Shown piece by piece: positions 25,644-34,019 of a DNA stretch of 35,595 nt. Where the stretch lies: contig NZ_CALIMQ010000004.1 of NCBI RefSeq assembly GCF_938045535.1, positions 1 through 35,595 of the forward strand, read 5' to 3'. The first letter of the stretch is position 1, and each line of letters starts with the position of its first letter. This stretch comes from an uncultured Campylobacter sp. Its GTDB lineage: Bacteria > Campylobacterota > Campylobacteria > Campylobacterales > Campylobacteraceae. The notes beneath the pieces are model-generated. The model ran no database searches. It saw only the letters and a program-made list of their open reading frames with translations, and was not told the DNA's origin. The translations under genes and the position numbers were made by a program.

Positions 25644-25910
25644 ATGATACCATTTACAGACGAAGAGCTTCTAGCCCCGGTACAAGGCAGCTTGGAGCTA
25701 ATCCGACCGATGCTGCAAAACGACGGCGGCGATATGAAACTTTTAGGCATAAAAGACGGCATCGTCTATGTCCGCCTTACCGGGCATTGCCACGGCTGCG
25801 CCGCAAGTGCGCAGACCCTAAAATACGGCGTCGAGCGCCAGCTTCGCATGGATATTCACCCCGAGCTTAGCGTCGTAAACATCCCCGAAGGCGAAGAGTT
25901 TGAATTATAA
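25644..25910 (+). CDS. NifU-like Fe-S scaffold protein (Nfu domain)
   Basis: An 88-residue stand-alone NifU C-terminal (Nfu) domain. The sequence LIRPMLQNDGGDMKLLGI and the cluster-binding Cys49-x2-Cys52 (GHCHGCAAS) are typical. It acts as a scaffold or carrier delivering Fe-S clusters to target proteins in the cytoplasm. It starts the nfu-unknown-murE cluster from a strong -10 box and its end overlaps the next start by 11 bases. Confidence 0.94.
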   Translation: MIPFTDEELLAPVQGSLELIRPMLQNDGGDMKLLGIKDGIVYVRLTGHCHGCAASAQTLKYGVERQLRMDIHPELSVVNIPEGEEFEL

Positions 25911-26448
25911 AAAGCTGGGGCTAAAAGCCTTTTCGCGCGGAGAATTTGAGCTTGCGAAGCTGTATTTTTCGCTCGCCTACGAAAAAAGCGGCGAGGAGGA
26001 AATTCTATTTTTGCTTGAGCTTTGCCAGACCGCGCTGGCAGACCGCGAAGAAGCGCTTATGCTCTTTGATTTTTATAACCTCAGCCCCAAAACCCAGACT
26101 GCGGAGCTTTTTAAAATTTTAAACTCCATCAACGAAAAGATCGCGAATGAAGCGGCTTCCGAGCCCGGCGCCGAGGATGAGATCGCCGTTATCGCGTATG
26201 CCGATTTTATGCGCGCGGTAGGCCAAAGAGGCTTTAAAGACGCCTTCGAATCGATCATTTTTTCCTCCAAAATCGCCATTTCGGACAAAAGCGAGATGAT
26301 AGAATTTTTAGAAAATTTGATAGAAAACGGCTACTACGAGATGGGGCTTAATTACGTCGAGAGCTCGGCCGCCGCATACGCAGGCGATGAGCGCTTCGAA
26401 GCGTTGATGCAAAAAATCAAAAATCATGAAAATACGACTCGAAAATAG
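25900..26448 (+). CDS. Conserved hypothetical protein between nfu and murE
   Basis: A 182-residue, strongly helical, acidic protein. The N-terminal part (KLGLKAFSRGEFELAKLYFSLAYE) looks like one or two tetratricopeptide-type helix pairs, and the remainder alternates amphipathic helices. I see no signal peptide. The start is TTG at 25900, inside the nfu end; this is the only start that keeps the helix pair whole. The 3' end overlaps murE by 23 bases. A similar unnamed gene sits between nfu and murE in Campylobacter jejuni, so it is a conserved member of the cluster; its role is unknown. Confidence 0.75.
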   Translation: MNYKKLGLKAFSRGEFELAKLYFSLAYEKSGEEEILFLLELCQTALADREEALMLFDFYNLSPKTQTAELFKILNSINEKIANEAASEPGAEDEIAVIAYADFMRAVGQRGFKDAFESIIFSSKIAISDKSEMIEFLENLIENGYYEMGLNYVESSAAAYAGDERFEALMQKIKNHENTTRK

Positions 26449-27736
26449 CTTTATCACCGACAACTCCGCCGAGTGCGAGGCAGGCTGCTTTTTTATGCGC
26501 ACGGACGCGAACGCTAAATTCCAAGCCGAAGCGGCGCAAAAAAGTGCGCAGATCATCTCTATCGCGCAAGCAAAGGAGCTTTTAAAGATCGATCCACGTA
26601 TCAAAATCGTAGGCATCACCGGTACGAACGGCAAAACGACGACCGCGGCGGCGATCTACTCGACGCTGCTGGATCTGGGCTTTAGCTGCGGTCTAAGCGG
26701 CACGCGCGGCGCCTTTATAAACGAGTGCAGGATCGATGAGAAGGGGCTTACGACGAGCTCAGTTTTTAAGACGATGAGCTATCTTTACGAAGCTAGCAAG
26801 CAGAGCTGCAAGTATTTCGTCATGGAGGTTAGCTCGCACGCAATCGCGCAAAATCGCATCGAAGGATTAGAATTTACGCTTAAAATTTTTACGAATTTAA
26901 GTCAAGACCATCTCGATTATCACGGCAGCATGCAAGAATACGCCGCGGTCAAGAGCTCGTTTTTCGCAGACGACGCTCCCAAGCTCATAAACGCCGACGA
27001 CGAACATATTAAATTTAACTCTGCAAACGCCCTTACCTACGGCATCAAAAACGCCGCGAGCTTCGGCGTGAGCGGATACGGGCTAAAGGGCGGCATCGAC
27101 GCGCTCGTGCGTACTCCAAACGGCGATAATGCTCAACTTCAAAGCGATCTCATCGGCGAATTTAATCTCTACAACCTTACCGCGGCGTTTGCGGCGGTTA
27201 AAATTCTAACCAAGCTGCCGAACGAAAAGATCGCAAAAGCCCTGGCAAACTTCGGCGGCGTCGAGGGTCGCGTACAGATCGTAAATAAAAATCCGCTTGT
27301 AATCGTCGATTTTGCTCATACCCCGGACGGCATCGAAAAGGTGCTAAACGCGCTACGCGCAAGCGGCGAGATTATCGCGGTTTTCGGCGCAGGAGGCGAT
27401 CGCGACCACGGCAAGCGTCCGAAAATGGGCGCCATCGCCGAGCACTTTGCTAAATTTTGCATCGTTACGAGCGATAATCCGCGCAGCGAGGATCCGGACG
27501 AAATCATTGATCAAATTTGCGCCGGTATGCGCCGAAAGGATAAAATTTTAAAGATCACGGATCGCAAGGAGGCGATCGCGCGCGCACTAGATCTTGCCAA
27601 AAACGGCGAGATGATCGCTATTTTGGGCAAGGGCGACGAGACCTACCAGGAGATCAAGGGCGTGAAGCATCCTTTCAACGACAAGCAGGTCGTGAGTGAG
27701 CTCGTCGCGGCGCGAGGCGAGTCAAATTTAGACTAA
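26426..27736 (+). CDS. murE: UDP-N-acetylmuramoyl-L-alanyl-D-glutamate--meso-diaminopimelate ligase MurE
   Basis: A 436-residue cytoplasmic ATP-dependent ligase that adds the third amino acid to the peptidoglycan precursor. The ATP loop GTNGKT is at 66-71. A middle domain follows with the EVSSHA segment and the DxLDYH (here DHLDYHG) region. The C-terminal amino-acid-selecting motif DNPR at 350-353 (DNPRSEDP) is the meso-DAP signature. The N-terminal domain is compact, making the protein shorter than E. coli MurE (~495), which is typical of epsilonproteobacteria. The start lies within the preceding gene. Confidence 0.97.
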   Translation: MKIRLENSFITDNSAECEAGCFFMRTDANAKFQAEAAQKSAQIISIAQAKELLKIDPRIKIVGITGTNGKTTTAAAIYSTLLDLGFSCGLSGTRGAFINECRIDEKGLTTSSVFKTMSYLYEASKQSCKYFVMEVSSHAIAQNRIEGLEFTLKIFTNLSQDHLDYHGSMQEYAAVKSSFFADDAPKLINADDEHIKFNSANALTYGIKNAASFGVSGYGLKGGIDALVRTPNGDNAQLQSDLIGEFNLYNLTAAFAAVKILTKLPNEKIAKALANFGGVEGRVQIVNKNPLVIVDFAHTPDGIEKVLNALRASGEIIAVFGAGGDRDHGKRPKMGAIAEHFAKFCIVTSDNPRSEDPDEIIDQICAGMRRKDKILKITDRKEAIARALDLAKNGEMIAILGKGDETYQEIKGVKHPFNDKQVVSELVAARGESNLD

Positions 27737-27752
27737 ATTTAAAGGACGGCCG

Positions 27753-28100
27753 ATGAAAATCGAAATTTTATCAAGCAAAATCCACCGCGCGCGCGTGACG
27801 GACGCCAACCTAAACTACGTGGGCTCCATTACGATCGGACCCGAGCTCATCGAGGCTGCGGGGCTTTGCGAATACCAAAAAGTCGAAATACTAAACGTCA
27901 ATAACGGCGAGCGCTTCGCTACATACGTGATCCGCGGTGAGAAAAAGGGCGAGATCTGCCTAAACGGCGCAGCTGCGCGCAAAGTCTGCGTCGGCGACGT
28001 CGTCATCATCGTGGCCTACGCTCAGATGAGCGCCAAAAAAGCGAAAAATTTCGAGCCAAAAATCGTGCAGGTAAACGAAAAAAACGAAATAACGGAGTAA
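27753..28100 (+). CDS. panD: Aspartate 1-decarboxylase PanD
   Basis: A 115-residue pyruvoyl enzyme making beta-alanine for pantothenate and CoA. The proenzyme self-cleaves between Gly24 and Ser25 (NYVGSIT) to form the pyruvoyl group. The conserved KIHRARVTDANLNY and the later NGERFATY segments match the family. It is preceded by AAAGGACGG and lies 2 bases before ybaB. In C. jejuni panD sits with panB and panC; here it is in the murE cluster and panBC are not in the window. Confidence 0.96.
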   Translation: MKIEILSSKIHRARVTDANLNYVGSITIGPELIEAAGLCEYQKVEILNVNNGERFATYVIRGEKKGEICLNGAAARKVCVGDVVIIVAYAQMSAKKAKNFEPKIVQVNEKNEITE

Positions 28101-28102
28101 AG

Positions 28103-28432
28103 ATGTTTGAAGGAATGGATTTTTCGAAAATGGGGCAGATGCTCGATCAGATGCAGGCCAAGGCTAAGCAGATCGAGGAGGAGAATGCGCGCAAGGAATT
28201 TACCGTAAAATCGGGCGCGGGCATGGTCGCCATCAGGCTAAACGGCGCGGGCGAGGTGCTCGATCTAAGCATCGACGACAGCCTTTTTAACGACAAAGAG
28301 AGCTTGCAGATCCTGCTAATCTCGGCGATAGGCGACGCGATAAAACTTGTCGAAAACGAAAAGAAAGGCGCCGCAGCGTCCATGCTAGGAGGGCTCGGCG
28401 GATTGGGTGATCTGCTTGGCAATAAGGGCTAA
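28103..28432 (+). CDS. YbaB/EbfC family nucleoid-associated protein
   Basis: A 109-residue small DNA-binding protein forming dimers. The opening FEGMDFSKMGQMLDQMQAKAKQ is the long N-terminal helix of the family. The middle has the VRLNGxGEVxDLSID strand pair and the end has a Gly-rich tail (GGLGGLGDLLGNKG). These proteins bind DNA and influence nucleoid structure or expression. It follows panD by two bases and appears to end the operon. Confidence 0.92.
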   Translation: MFEGMDFSKMGQMLDQMQAKAKQIEEENARKEFTVKSGAGMVAIRLNGAGEVLDLSIDDSLFNDKESLQILLISAIGDAIKLVENEKKGAAASMLGGLGGLGDLLGNKG

Positions 28433-28438
28433 GCGTAG

Positions 28439-28600
28439 TTCAAAAATGGTGAAAATAGGCTTTTTAGAGAGGGCGACTACTTCCCGCCTAGCGAGCGGTT
28501 TGGATTCTACGGAGCGAGCGGCTTCTACAGCGAACTAAATGAAGCCCGATTTTATAAGGCGGCGTTAAATTTAGATTTTGTGGCGATACGGTTTGCATAA
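28439..28600 (+). pseudogene. Possible gene remnant downstream of ybaB
   Basis: A stretch of 53 sense codons with no usable start codon lies directly after an in-frame TAG at 28436. The translation (NRLFREGDYFPPSERFGFYG, then more Phe/Tyr-rich residues to NLDFVAIRFA) has protein-like composition, and the frame ends at TAA 28598-28600. It looks like the C-terminal end of a lost gene. In C. jejuni a PDZ-type periplasmic protein gene occupies this spot between ybaB and ispA; I cannot show that this fragment derives from it. Confidence 0.4.
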
Positions 28601-28635
28601 AGCACGGCTCGCTTGATTTGACGCGAGGTTATTAA

Positions 28636-29046
28636 ATTTTAACCTTAGCAAATCAGTCAAATTTAACGGGCGGCACGAGGGCAAATTCTAAAATTTCGGC
28701 GAGCTGCTACGCTGCAGCGCAAAGTAAAATTTAACTCGCACGGCTTAAATGCAAAGCGGGCGAGCCGTTGCGCGACATCCGCGAGCAAATCGAGCGTAAG
28801 ATGCGGCTAAAAAAAGCGGAGCATCCTTCGCCTCGCGCACTGCGTAAAGCTAGGGAAATTAAAATTTAAAATTTTAAGCGGCATGATTACTTCTACGCGA
28901 CGTACAAACGGCTTGCGACAGCAAAGTCTAAGCTGCGCGACGAAAAGGCATTCGAAGGGCGCGAATTTGCATTCGTCAAGGGCGCGCCCAAGCAGAGCAA
29001 ATCAAAACCGCAAGGTAGGATCGATGGATATTTTAGAAAAATTTAA
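28636..29046 (+). pseudogene. Possible decayed coding sequence with two in-frame stops before ispA
   Basis: Reading one frame from 28636 to 29046 gives a basic, protein-like translation interrupted only by TAA at 28732-28734 and TAA at 28867-28869. Recognisably coherent parts are LRDIREQIERKMRLKKAEHP and, after the second stop, RHDYFYATYKRLATAKSKLR and EGREFAFVKGAPK. The last part overlaps the ispA start in another frame. I do not recognise the family. It may be a decayed gene occupying the ybaB-ispA interval, or chance. Codon choice resembles that of the neighbours. Confidence 0.35.
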
Positions 29047-29875
29047 AGACTACTTGAAGCACAACGAGCTGAAGGCGCCGAGCTTTCATCCGTACTTCGA
29101 GGAGGCACTCAATTACATGCTGCAAGCGGGCGGCAAGCACTTTCGCGCGCAGCTGCTGCTAGGCGTCGTCTCGACGGTGGATGAGCGGCGCTTTGAGGGC
29201 GCGCTGGCGATCGCGATGGCGCTTGAGATGATCCACACCTACTCGCTCATACACGACGATCTGCCCGCGATGGACGATGCGGATCTGCGTCGCGGGCGGC
29301 CAAGCCTGCATAAAAAATACGACGAGGTCACAGCGATTTTGGTGGGCGACGCGCTAAATACCGACGCGTTTTTGATCGCCGCGAGCGCGAACCTAAGCGA
29401 CGAGATTAAGATAAAATGTATTAAAACTCTAGCGCGAAACGCAGGCAGTAGCGGCATGGTGCTCGGTCAGGCGATCGATTGCCGTTTTGAAAACAGCCCA
29501 CTAAAACAAAGCGAGCTTGAGTTTTTGCATCTGCACAAAACGGGCGCGCTCATCGCCGCAGCGTTTGAGCTAGGCGCCATAATCGGCGGGTTAAAGGATG
29601 AGCTTTCGCATGAGCTTTATAAGATCGGGCTGAAGCTAGGTCTCATATTTCAGATCGAGGATGATATCATCGACGCCACGGGCGACGAGGCAAGCGCAGG
29701 CAAACCCGTAGGGGCGGACGGCGCGAAAAATTCCTTCGTAAATTTACTAGGTCTTGCGGGCGCTAGAAGCTACAAGCAGCGCCTAATAGACGAGGTAAGC
29801 GGCGCGATGAGCGGCTATGACGAAAGCCTACGCGATTTGGTTTTAAATTTGATAGAAAAATACCTGAAAGGATGA
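29024..29875 (+). CDS. ispA: Polyprenyl synthetase (farnesyl/geranylgeranyl diphosphate synthase)
   Basis: A 283-residue enzyme condensing isopentenyl diphosphate with allylic diphosphates to make the precursor of undecaprenyl carriers and quinone tails. The first Asp-rich motif DDLPAMD is at 78-84 and the second, EDDIID, near 212; both bind magnesium-diphosphate. The frame is open upstream to an ATG at 28883, but those 47 residues are Arg/Ser-rich and non-homologous. The start at 29024 has GTAGGA close by and matches the family opening. It is 3 bases before tkt. Confidence 0.95.
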   Translation: MDILEKFKDYLKHNELKAPSFHPYFEEALNYMLQAGGKHFRAQLLLGVVSTVDERRFEGALAIAMALEMIHTYSLIHDDLPAMDDADLRRGRPSLHKKYDEVTAILVGDALNTDAFLIAASANLSDEIKIKCIKTLARNAGSSGMVLGQAIDCRFENSPLKQSELEFLHLHKTGALIAAAFELGAIIGGLKDELSHELYKIGLKLGLIFQIEDDIIDATGDEASAGKPVGADGAKNSFVNLLGLAGARSYKQRLIDEVSGAMSGYDESLRDLVLNLIEKYLKG

Positions 29876-29878
29876 AAA

Positions 29879-31807
29879 ATGTCGAGCGAGCAGCTAAGTA
29901 AAATTTCAAACACGATCAAATTTCTAAGCGCGGATATGATCCAAAGCGCTAACTCGGGCCATCCCGGCACGCCGATGGGGCTAAGCGACGTAATGAGCGT
30001 CTTTATGAGCAAGGTCCGCCACAATCCCAAAAATCCCGCGTGGCTGAACCGCGACCGCGTCGTATTCTCAGGCGGGCACGCAAGCGCGCTGGTGTATAGT
30101 TACCTCTACCTTAGCGGATATGATTTGAGCATGGACGATCTCAAAAGCTTCAGGCGCCTGCACTCCAAAACCCCGGGCCACCCGGAGATCACTACCCCGG
30201 GCGTCGAGATCGCTACCGGACCGCTCGGACAGGGCGTCGCAAACGCAGTCGGATTTGCGATGGCCGCAAAATACGCCGCATATCTGCTCAACGAGGAGGG
30301 CAACGAGATCATCGATCACCGCGTCTATTGCTTCTGCGGCGACGGCGATCTGCAGGAGGGCATCAGCTACGAAGCGTGCGCGCTTGCGGGCAGACACAAC
30401 CTCGACAATCTTACGATAATTTATGATTCTAACGGCATCACGATCGACGGTAGCACCGATATCGCATGGTTTGAGGACGTAAAGGTGCGATTTGAAGCGC
30501 AAGGCTTCGAGGTCGCGCGCATCGACGGGCATAATTTCGATCAGATAGAATTCGTCCTTGACGAGGTCAAAAACAAAACCAAACCCTACCTCATCATCGC
30601 AAACACCACGATCGGCAAGGGCGCACTAGAGCTTGAGGGCAGGGCTAAGACGCACGGCGCTCCGCTTGGAGAGGAGCTGCTTGCGCGCGCTAAGCAAAGT
30701 CTAGGCTTTGATCCCGCCCAAAGCTTCGTCGTAAGCGAGGACGTGCTTTTTGAAACGCGCGCTGCAGTCGAAAAGGGCGATTTGGAAGAGCGGCTTTGGA
30801 AGGAGAAGCTCGCAAAGCTAAGCGATGAAAAAAGAGCGCTTCTAAACGAGCTTTTAAATCCCGATTTTAGCAAGATAGAATTTCCCGATTTTAGCGGGCT
30901 TAAGGTCGCTACGCGCGATAGCAACGGTAAAATTTTAAACGCTATCGCAAACGCAGTGCCCGGCTTTTTAGGCGGAAGCGCCGATTTGGCGGCGTCTAAT
31001 AAGACCGAGCTAAAAGGCGGTGGCGACTTTCCGTGCGGCAAAAATTTACACTTCGGCATCCGCGAGCACGCGATGGCGGCGATCGGCAACGCCTTTGCTA
31101 GATACGGGCTTTTCATCCCGTTCAGCGCGACGTTTTTTATCTTTAGCGACTATCTAAAAACGGGCGCGCGACTCGCGGCGCTGATGGGCTTGCGCCACTA
31201 TTTCGTCTTCACGCACGACAGCATCGGCGTGGGCGAGGACGGGCCGACGCACGAGCCTATCGAGCAGCTTAGCACCTTCCGCGCAATGCCCGGCTTCTAC
31301 ACCTTCCGCCCCGCAGACGGTAACGAAAACGTAAAATGCTGGCGCGCGGCGCTCACTCTAAATGCCCCCGCGGCGTTCGTCTGCTCGCGCCAAGGGCTTG
31401 AGCCGCTGCCTAAGGCGGTTTTGGGCGACGTGCAAAACGGCGCGTATCTGCTAAGGCAGAGCAAAGAGGCGCAGATCACGCTCATCGCAAGCGGCAGCGA
31501 AGTCTCGCTCTGCCTAAAAGCGGCGGCGATCCTACAAGAGCAAGGCATCGGCGCAAACGTCGTAAGCGCGCCGTGCTTCGAGCTTTTGTGCGAGCAGGAT
31601 GCTGATTATCTGACGCAAATCCTAGAGCCGCAAACTAAAATTTTAGCCGTCGAGGCTGCAAGCGCGCTTGAATGGTATAAATTTGCAGACGCGGTACACG
31701 GCATGCAAAGCTTCGGCGAGAGCGGCAACGCGAGCGAGCTGTTTAAGCTTTTCGGCTTCACCGACGTCGCGATCGCAAAAGAAGCAAGGGGGCTTTTAGA
31801 GCAGTAG
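29879..31807 (+). CDS. tkt: Transketolase
   Basis: A 642-residue thiamine-diphosphate enzyme of the non-oxidative pentose phosphate pathway, important in Campylobacter which often lacks a complete Embden-Meyerhof route. The substrate/cofactor region GHPGTPMG is at about 32-39. The ThDP-binding motif GDGDLQEGI lies near 153-161. The central pyrimidine domain includes HDSIGVGEDGPTHEPIEQL with the catalytic Glu region upstream (FGIREHAMAA). It follows ispA by 3 bases, so the two are co-translated or at least co-transcribed. Confidence 0.98.
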   Translation: MSSEQLSKISNTIKFLSADMIQSANSGHPGTPMGLSDVMSVFMSKVRHNPKNPAWLNRDRVVFSGGHASALVYSYLYLSGYDLSMDDLKSFRRLHSKTPGHPEITTPGVEIATGPLGQGVANAVGFAMAAKYAAYLLNEEGNEIIDHRVYCFCGDGDLQEGISYEACALAGRHNLDNLTIIYDSNGITIDGSTDIAWFEDVKVRFEAQGFEVARIDGHNFDQIEFVLDEVKNKTKPYLIIANTTIGKGALELEGRAKTHGAPLGEELLARAKQSLGFDPAQSFVVSEDVLFETRAAVEKGDLEERLWKEKLAKLSDEKRALLNELLNPDFSKIEFPDFSGLKVATRDSNGKILNAIANAVPGFLGGSADLAASNKTELKGGGDFPCGKNLHFGIREHAMAAIGNAFARYGLFIPFSATFFIFSDYLKTGARLAALMGLRHYFVFTHDSIGVGEDGPTHEPIEQLSTFRAMPGFYTFRPADGNENVKCWRAALTLNAPAAFVCSRQGLEPLPKAVLGDVQNGAYLLRQSKEAQITLIASGSEVSLCLKAAAILQEQGIGANVVSAPCFELLCEQDADYLTQILEPQTKILAVEAASALEWYKFADAVHGMQSFGESGNASELFKLFGFTDVAIAKEARGLLEQ

Positions 31808-31822
31808 CGGAAAGGGTAAAAT

Positions 31823-32247
31823 TTGAGCGAAAAAATCAAAATTTCGTATTTAGACGGATTTATAAAATTTATGGGTTAAAAGCCCGCACGAAAAATGCGG
31901 ACGAGCTAGGCGGGAGTGGTAAAATTCCCGCGCTGTGGGCGAAATTTATGAAAGAGTGCTATGACGGGCAGAGCGAGATTTACGGCATCTATTACGATTA
32001 CGAAAACGGCGCCGACGGACTTTACGATATCTTTATCGGCACCAAAGCGCCCCGCAGCGACGAAGCCTTGGAGATCAAAAGCGGCAAATACGCCGTTTTT
32101 AGTTTCCCAAATGAGCCGCAAAACGTAGCAAAATTTTGGAGCAAAATTTGGAGCTTTTTTGAGGTGGGCGAACTAAAAAGAGCGTTTGGAACGGATTTTG
32201 AATTTTACGGCGGAGACGAGATCAAAATTTTTATCTCGGTTTTGTAG
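31823..32247 (+). pseudogene. GyrI-like (effector-binding domain) protein with a frameshift
   Basis: The main frame encodes the C-terminal body of a small GyrI-like/AraC effector-binding protein: IPALWAKFMKE, then GIYYDYENGADGLYDIFIGT, to the stop at 32247. Its only ATG (31948) is too late: family sequence continues upstream in frame (IYGLKARTKNADELGG, from about 31867). The missing first strand is found in a different frame, SEKIKISYLDGF, starting at TTG 31823 behind AAAGGG. Joining GF to KIYG requires removing two bases near 31860, so I infer a +2 frameshift. The length (425 bases) is not a multiple of three, as expected. Sequencing error is the alternative. Confidence 0.7.
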
Positions 32248-32541
32248 GGCGGCGCATGAAATTTATAAACGGCGAGTGATTTTTCGCCGCCGCGACGATA
32301 TGCTTTTGCGTAAAATTTCATCCATAAAGCGGTAAAATTCCGTGCCCAAAACTATGCGCGAAAGCAAATTTTATGCCCAAAGCCGCGCCGGGTCGTACCT
32401 TAAGCCATAGATTTAAAACGAAATCTAAATTTGCGCCGTTAAATTTCAACCCCCGCCCGCAAAATCAGGCAAAATTTCGCGCGGAATTTCATTTTTAAAT
32501 CTGTTATTAAGCCATTTTTGGCTTAAATTACATTTTCATTC
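32248..32541. other. Intergenic region, no gene identified
   Basis: About 290 bases, rich in RAATTY words, between the GyrI-like remnant and tRNA-Ser. No frame of note. The tRNA promoter is expected in the AT-rich part at about 32490-32530, but I cannot pick one box. Confidence 0.6.
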
Positions 32542-32629
32542 GGGTAGATGTCCGAGCGGTCGAAGGAGCGCGCCTCGAAAGCGCGTAAGGCGTCAGCCTT
32601 CTGGGGTTCGAATCCCTATCTACCCGCCA
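32542..32629 (+). tRNA. tRNA-Ser (anticodon CGA)
   Basis: 88 bases including encoded CCA (32627-32629). The acceptor arm GGGTAGA pairs with TCTACCC, followed by discriminator G. The anticodon stem CGCGC/GCGCG encloses loop CTCGAAA with anticodon CGA at 32576-32578. A long variable arm (TAAGGCGTCAGCCTT) and the T-loop GTTCGAATC are typical of class II serine tRNA. It decodes UCG, a codon used often in this moderately GC-rich genome. No integrase or repeated 3' end lies nearby. Confidence 0.95.
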
Positions 32630-32663
32630 TTCATTCGAATTTCACCCAACACTCGGGAGCTAG

Positions 32664-33212
32664 ATGAGCAATAAACTCCTTTCAATGAGCCTGCAAGAGC
32701 TGTGGCGGCTCTTTCCGATACGTCTCGTGCCGCACGATCCGCGCTGGGGCGAATACTTTAGGCAGGAGCGCGAAATTCTGCGCGACCTGCTGCAAGATCA
32801 TGGCGAGATCAAGATCCACCATATCGGCAGCACCGCGGTAAGCGGGATCTGTGCGAAGCCGATCGTAGATATTTTGATCGAGTGCTCGGATATTGCCGCC
32901 GCCAAGCAGCGCCTGATAGAGGCGGGCTATCTGCTAATGAACGAAAGCGAGAGCCGCTGCAGCCTAAATAAGGGCTACACCGAAGCGGGGTTTGCCGAGC
33001 GCGTTTTTCATGTGCATCTGCGAAATTTCGGCGATACAGATGAGACATTTTTTAGAGATTTTTTGCGGGCGAATGCGGATATCGCCGCGCAGTACGAGGC
33101 GCTTAAATTAGAGCTTTGCAAGCGCTTCGAGTTCGACCGCGACGCCTATACTGCGGCGAAAAGCGAATTTGTGCTTAAATTTACGCGCATCGCTAAAGAA
33201 AATTCGAAATAA
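32664..33212 (+). CDS. GrpB family (UPF0157) protein
   Basis: A 182-residue protein of the GrpB/UPF0157 family, related to the nucleotidyltransferase fold. Conserved segments are LVPHDPRWGEYF (about 21-32), HHIGSTAVSGICAKPIVD (about 52-69) and HLRNFGD near residue 118. The Asp in KPIVDILIE corresponds to the metal-binding strand of nucleotidyltransferases. Function is not established. It begins 34 bases after tRNA-Ser, with CGGGAG as a plausible ribosome-binding site, and stands alone. Confidence 0.88.
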   Translation: MSNKLLSMSLQELWRLFPIRLVPHDPRWGEYFRQEREILRDLLQDHGEIKIHHIGSTAVSGICAKPIVDILIECSDIAAAKQRLIEAGYLLMNESESRCSLNKGYTEAGFAERVFHVHLRNFGDTDETFFRDFLRANADIAAQYEALKLELCKRFEFDRDAYTAAKSEFVLKFTRIAKENSK

Positions 33213-34019
33213 CCATGCAAATTTATCATCTGTGCAAGAAGTCTCTTGCGCAGAATTTTTATTAAGAATTTGGCGTTTAAAATGGTTTCGGATCATACCG
33301 CGCATGGGGCTTTCACGTAGAATTTTAATCGCGGCTTGGAATTTTATCGCGTATCTTTTCACTTCATTTAAGCCGGTACGGCATCGATTTGGTTTTACTT
33401 TCCTTAATTTTATCGCGCGCCTCCGCGCCCCTGCGTCCTTCAAAATTCCATACCTGCAATCGATTTGAGCACTTGTATATCGCGCTGCTAGAAGCTAGGC
33501 CATGGAAAAGTTGAGTTCTATCACTAGCGTATATCCTTCTCTGAGGTCTGCGCACAGATCGCGCTATCTGACAGGCGTATCAAATCATCTATAAAATGGC
33601 TGCTCTTTGCCGCGGCTGTCGTAAAATTTCGCCGCCGATATGTATCGCCAAGAGCGATAAAAATGGCTAAATTTTATAAACGAAACGGGCGGATAGCGCC
33701 GCACCTTACAGGCTAATTTCTATAAATTTTGACCGTAATTTCAAATTTAAGAGGCGGCCGTCCAGCTATCGACAGATAAAATTTTACAAATCCAGCTAGC
33801 GGCAAAGTCGTCCATAAAATGCGCCGTATCATTGCATCACACCAAGGCTAAGGCTCATACCCGCGCTTCTATGCAAATTTAAATTTAAAAGCCTATGCGC
33901 CGCAAATTTTAAATATCTCGCTAAAACATCGGCTCATATACTCGCTAAATTTAAAGCTGCAAAATTTTAAATTCCTCGCCGCTAACCAGCCGCGTAAATT
34001 CCACGCCGAGCGCTTAAAT
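33213..34019. other. Long intergenic region, no gene identified
   Basis: 807 bases between converging genes. Open frames exist on both strands (33169-33468 plus, 33108-33443 minus), but both overlap the grpB-family gene and neither looks like a known protein. From about 33620 the sequence becomes AT-rich with many AAATTT words. No strong terminator is seen for either flanking gene. A decayed gene is possible but I cannot support one. Confidence 0.6.

Noticed and set aside
28883..29023. N-terminal extension of ispA by 47 residues
   Set aside because: The residues are Arg/Ser-rich and unlike any prenyltransferase; a ribosome-binding site and family start lie at 29024.
32542..32629. tRNA-Ser as an integration site for a mobile element
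   Set aside because: No integrase gene and no second copy of the tRNA 3' end were seen in the window.
33108..33468. Frames on both strands after the grpB-family gene
   Set aside because: Both overlap the end of the real gene and have shadow-like composition.
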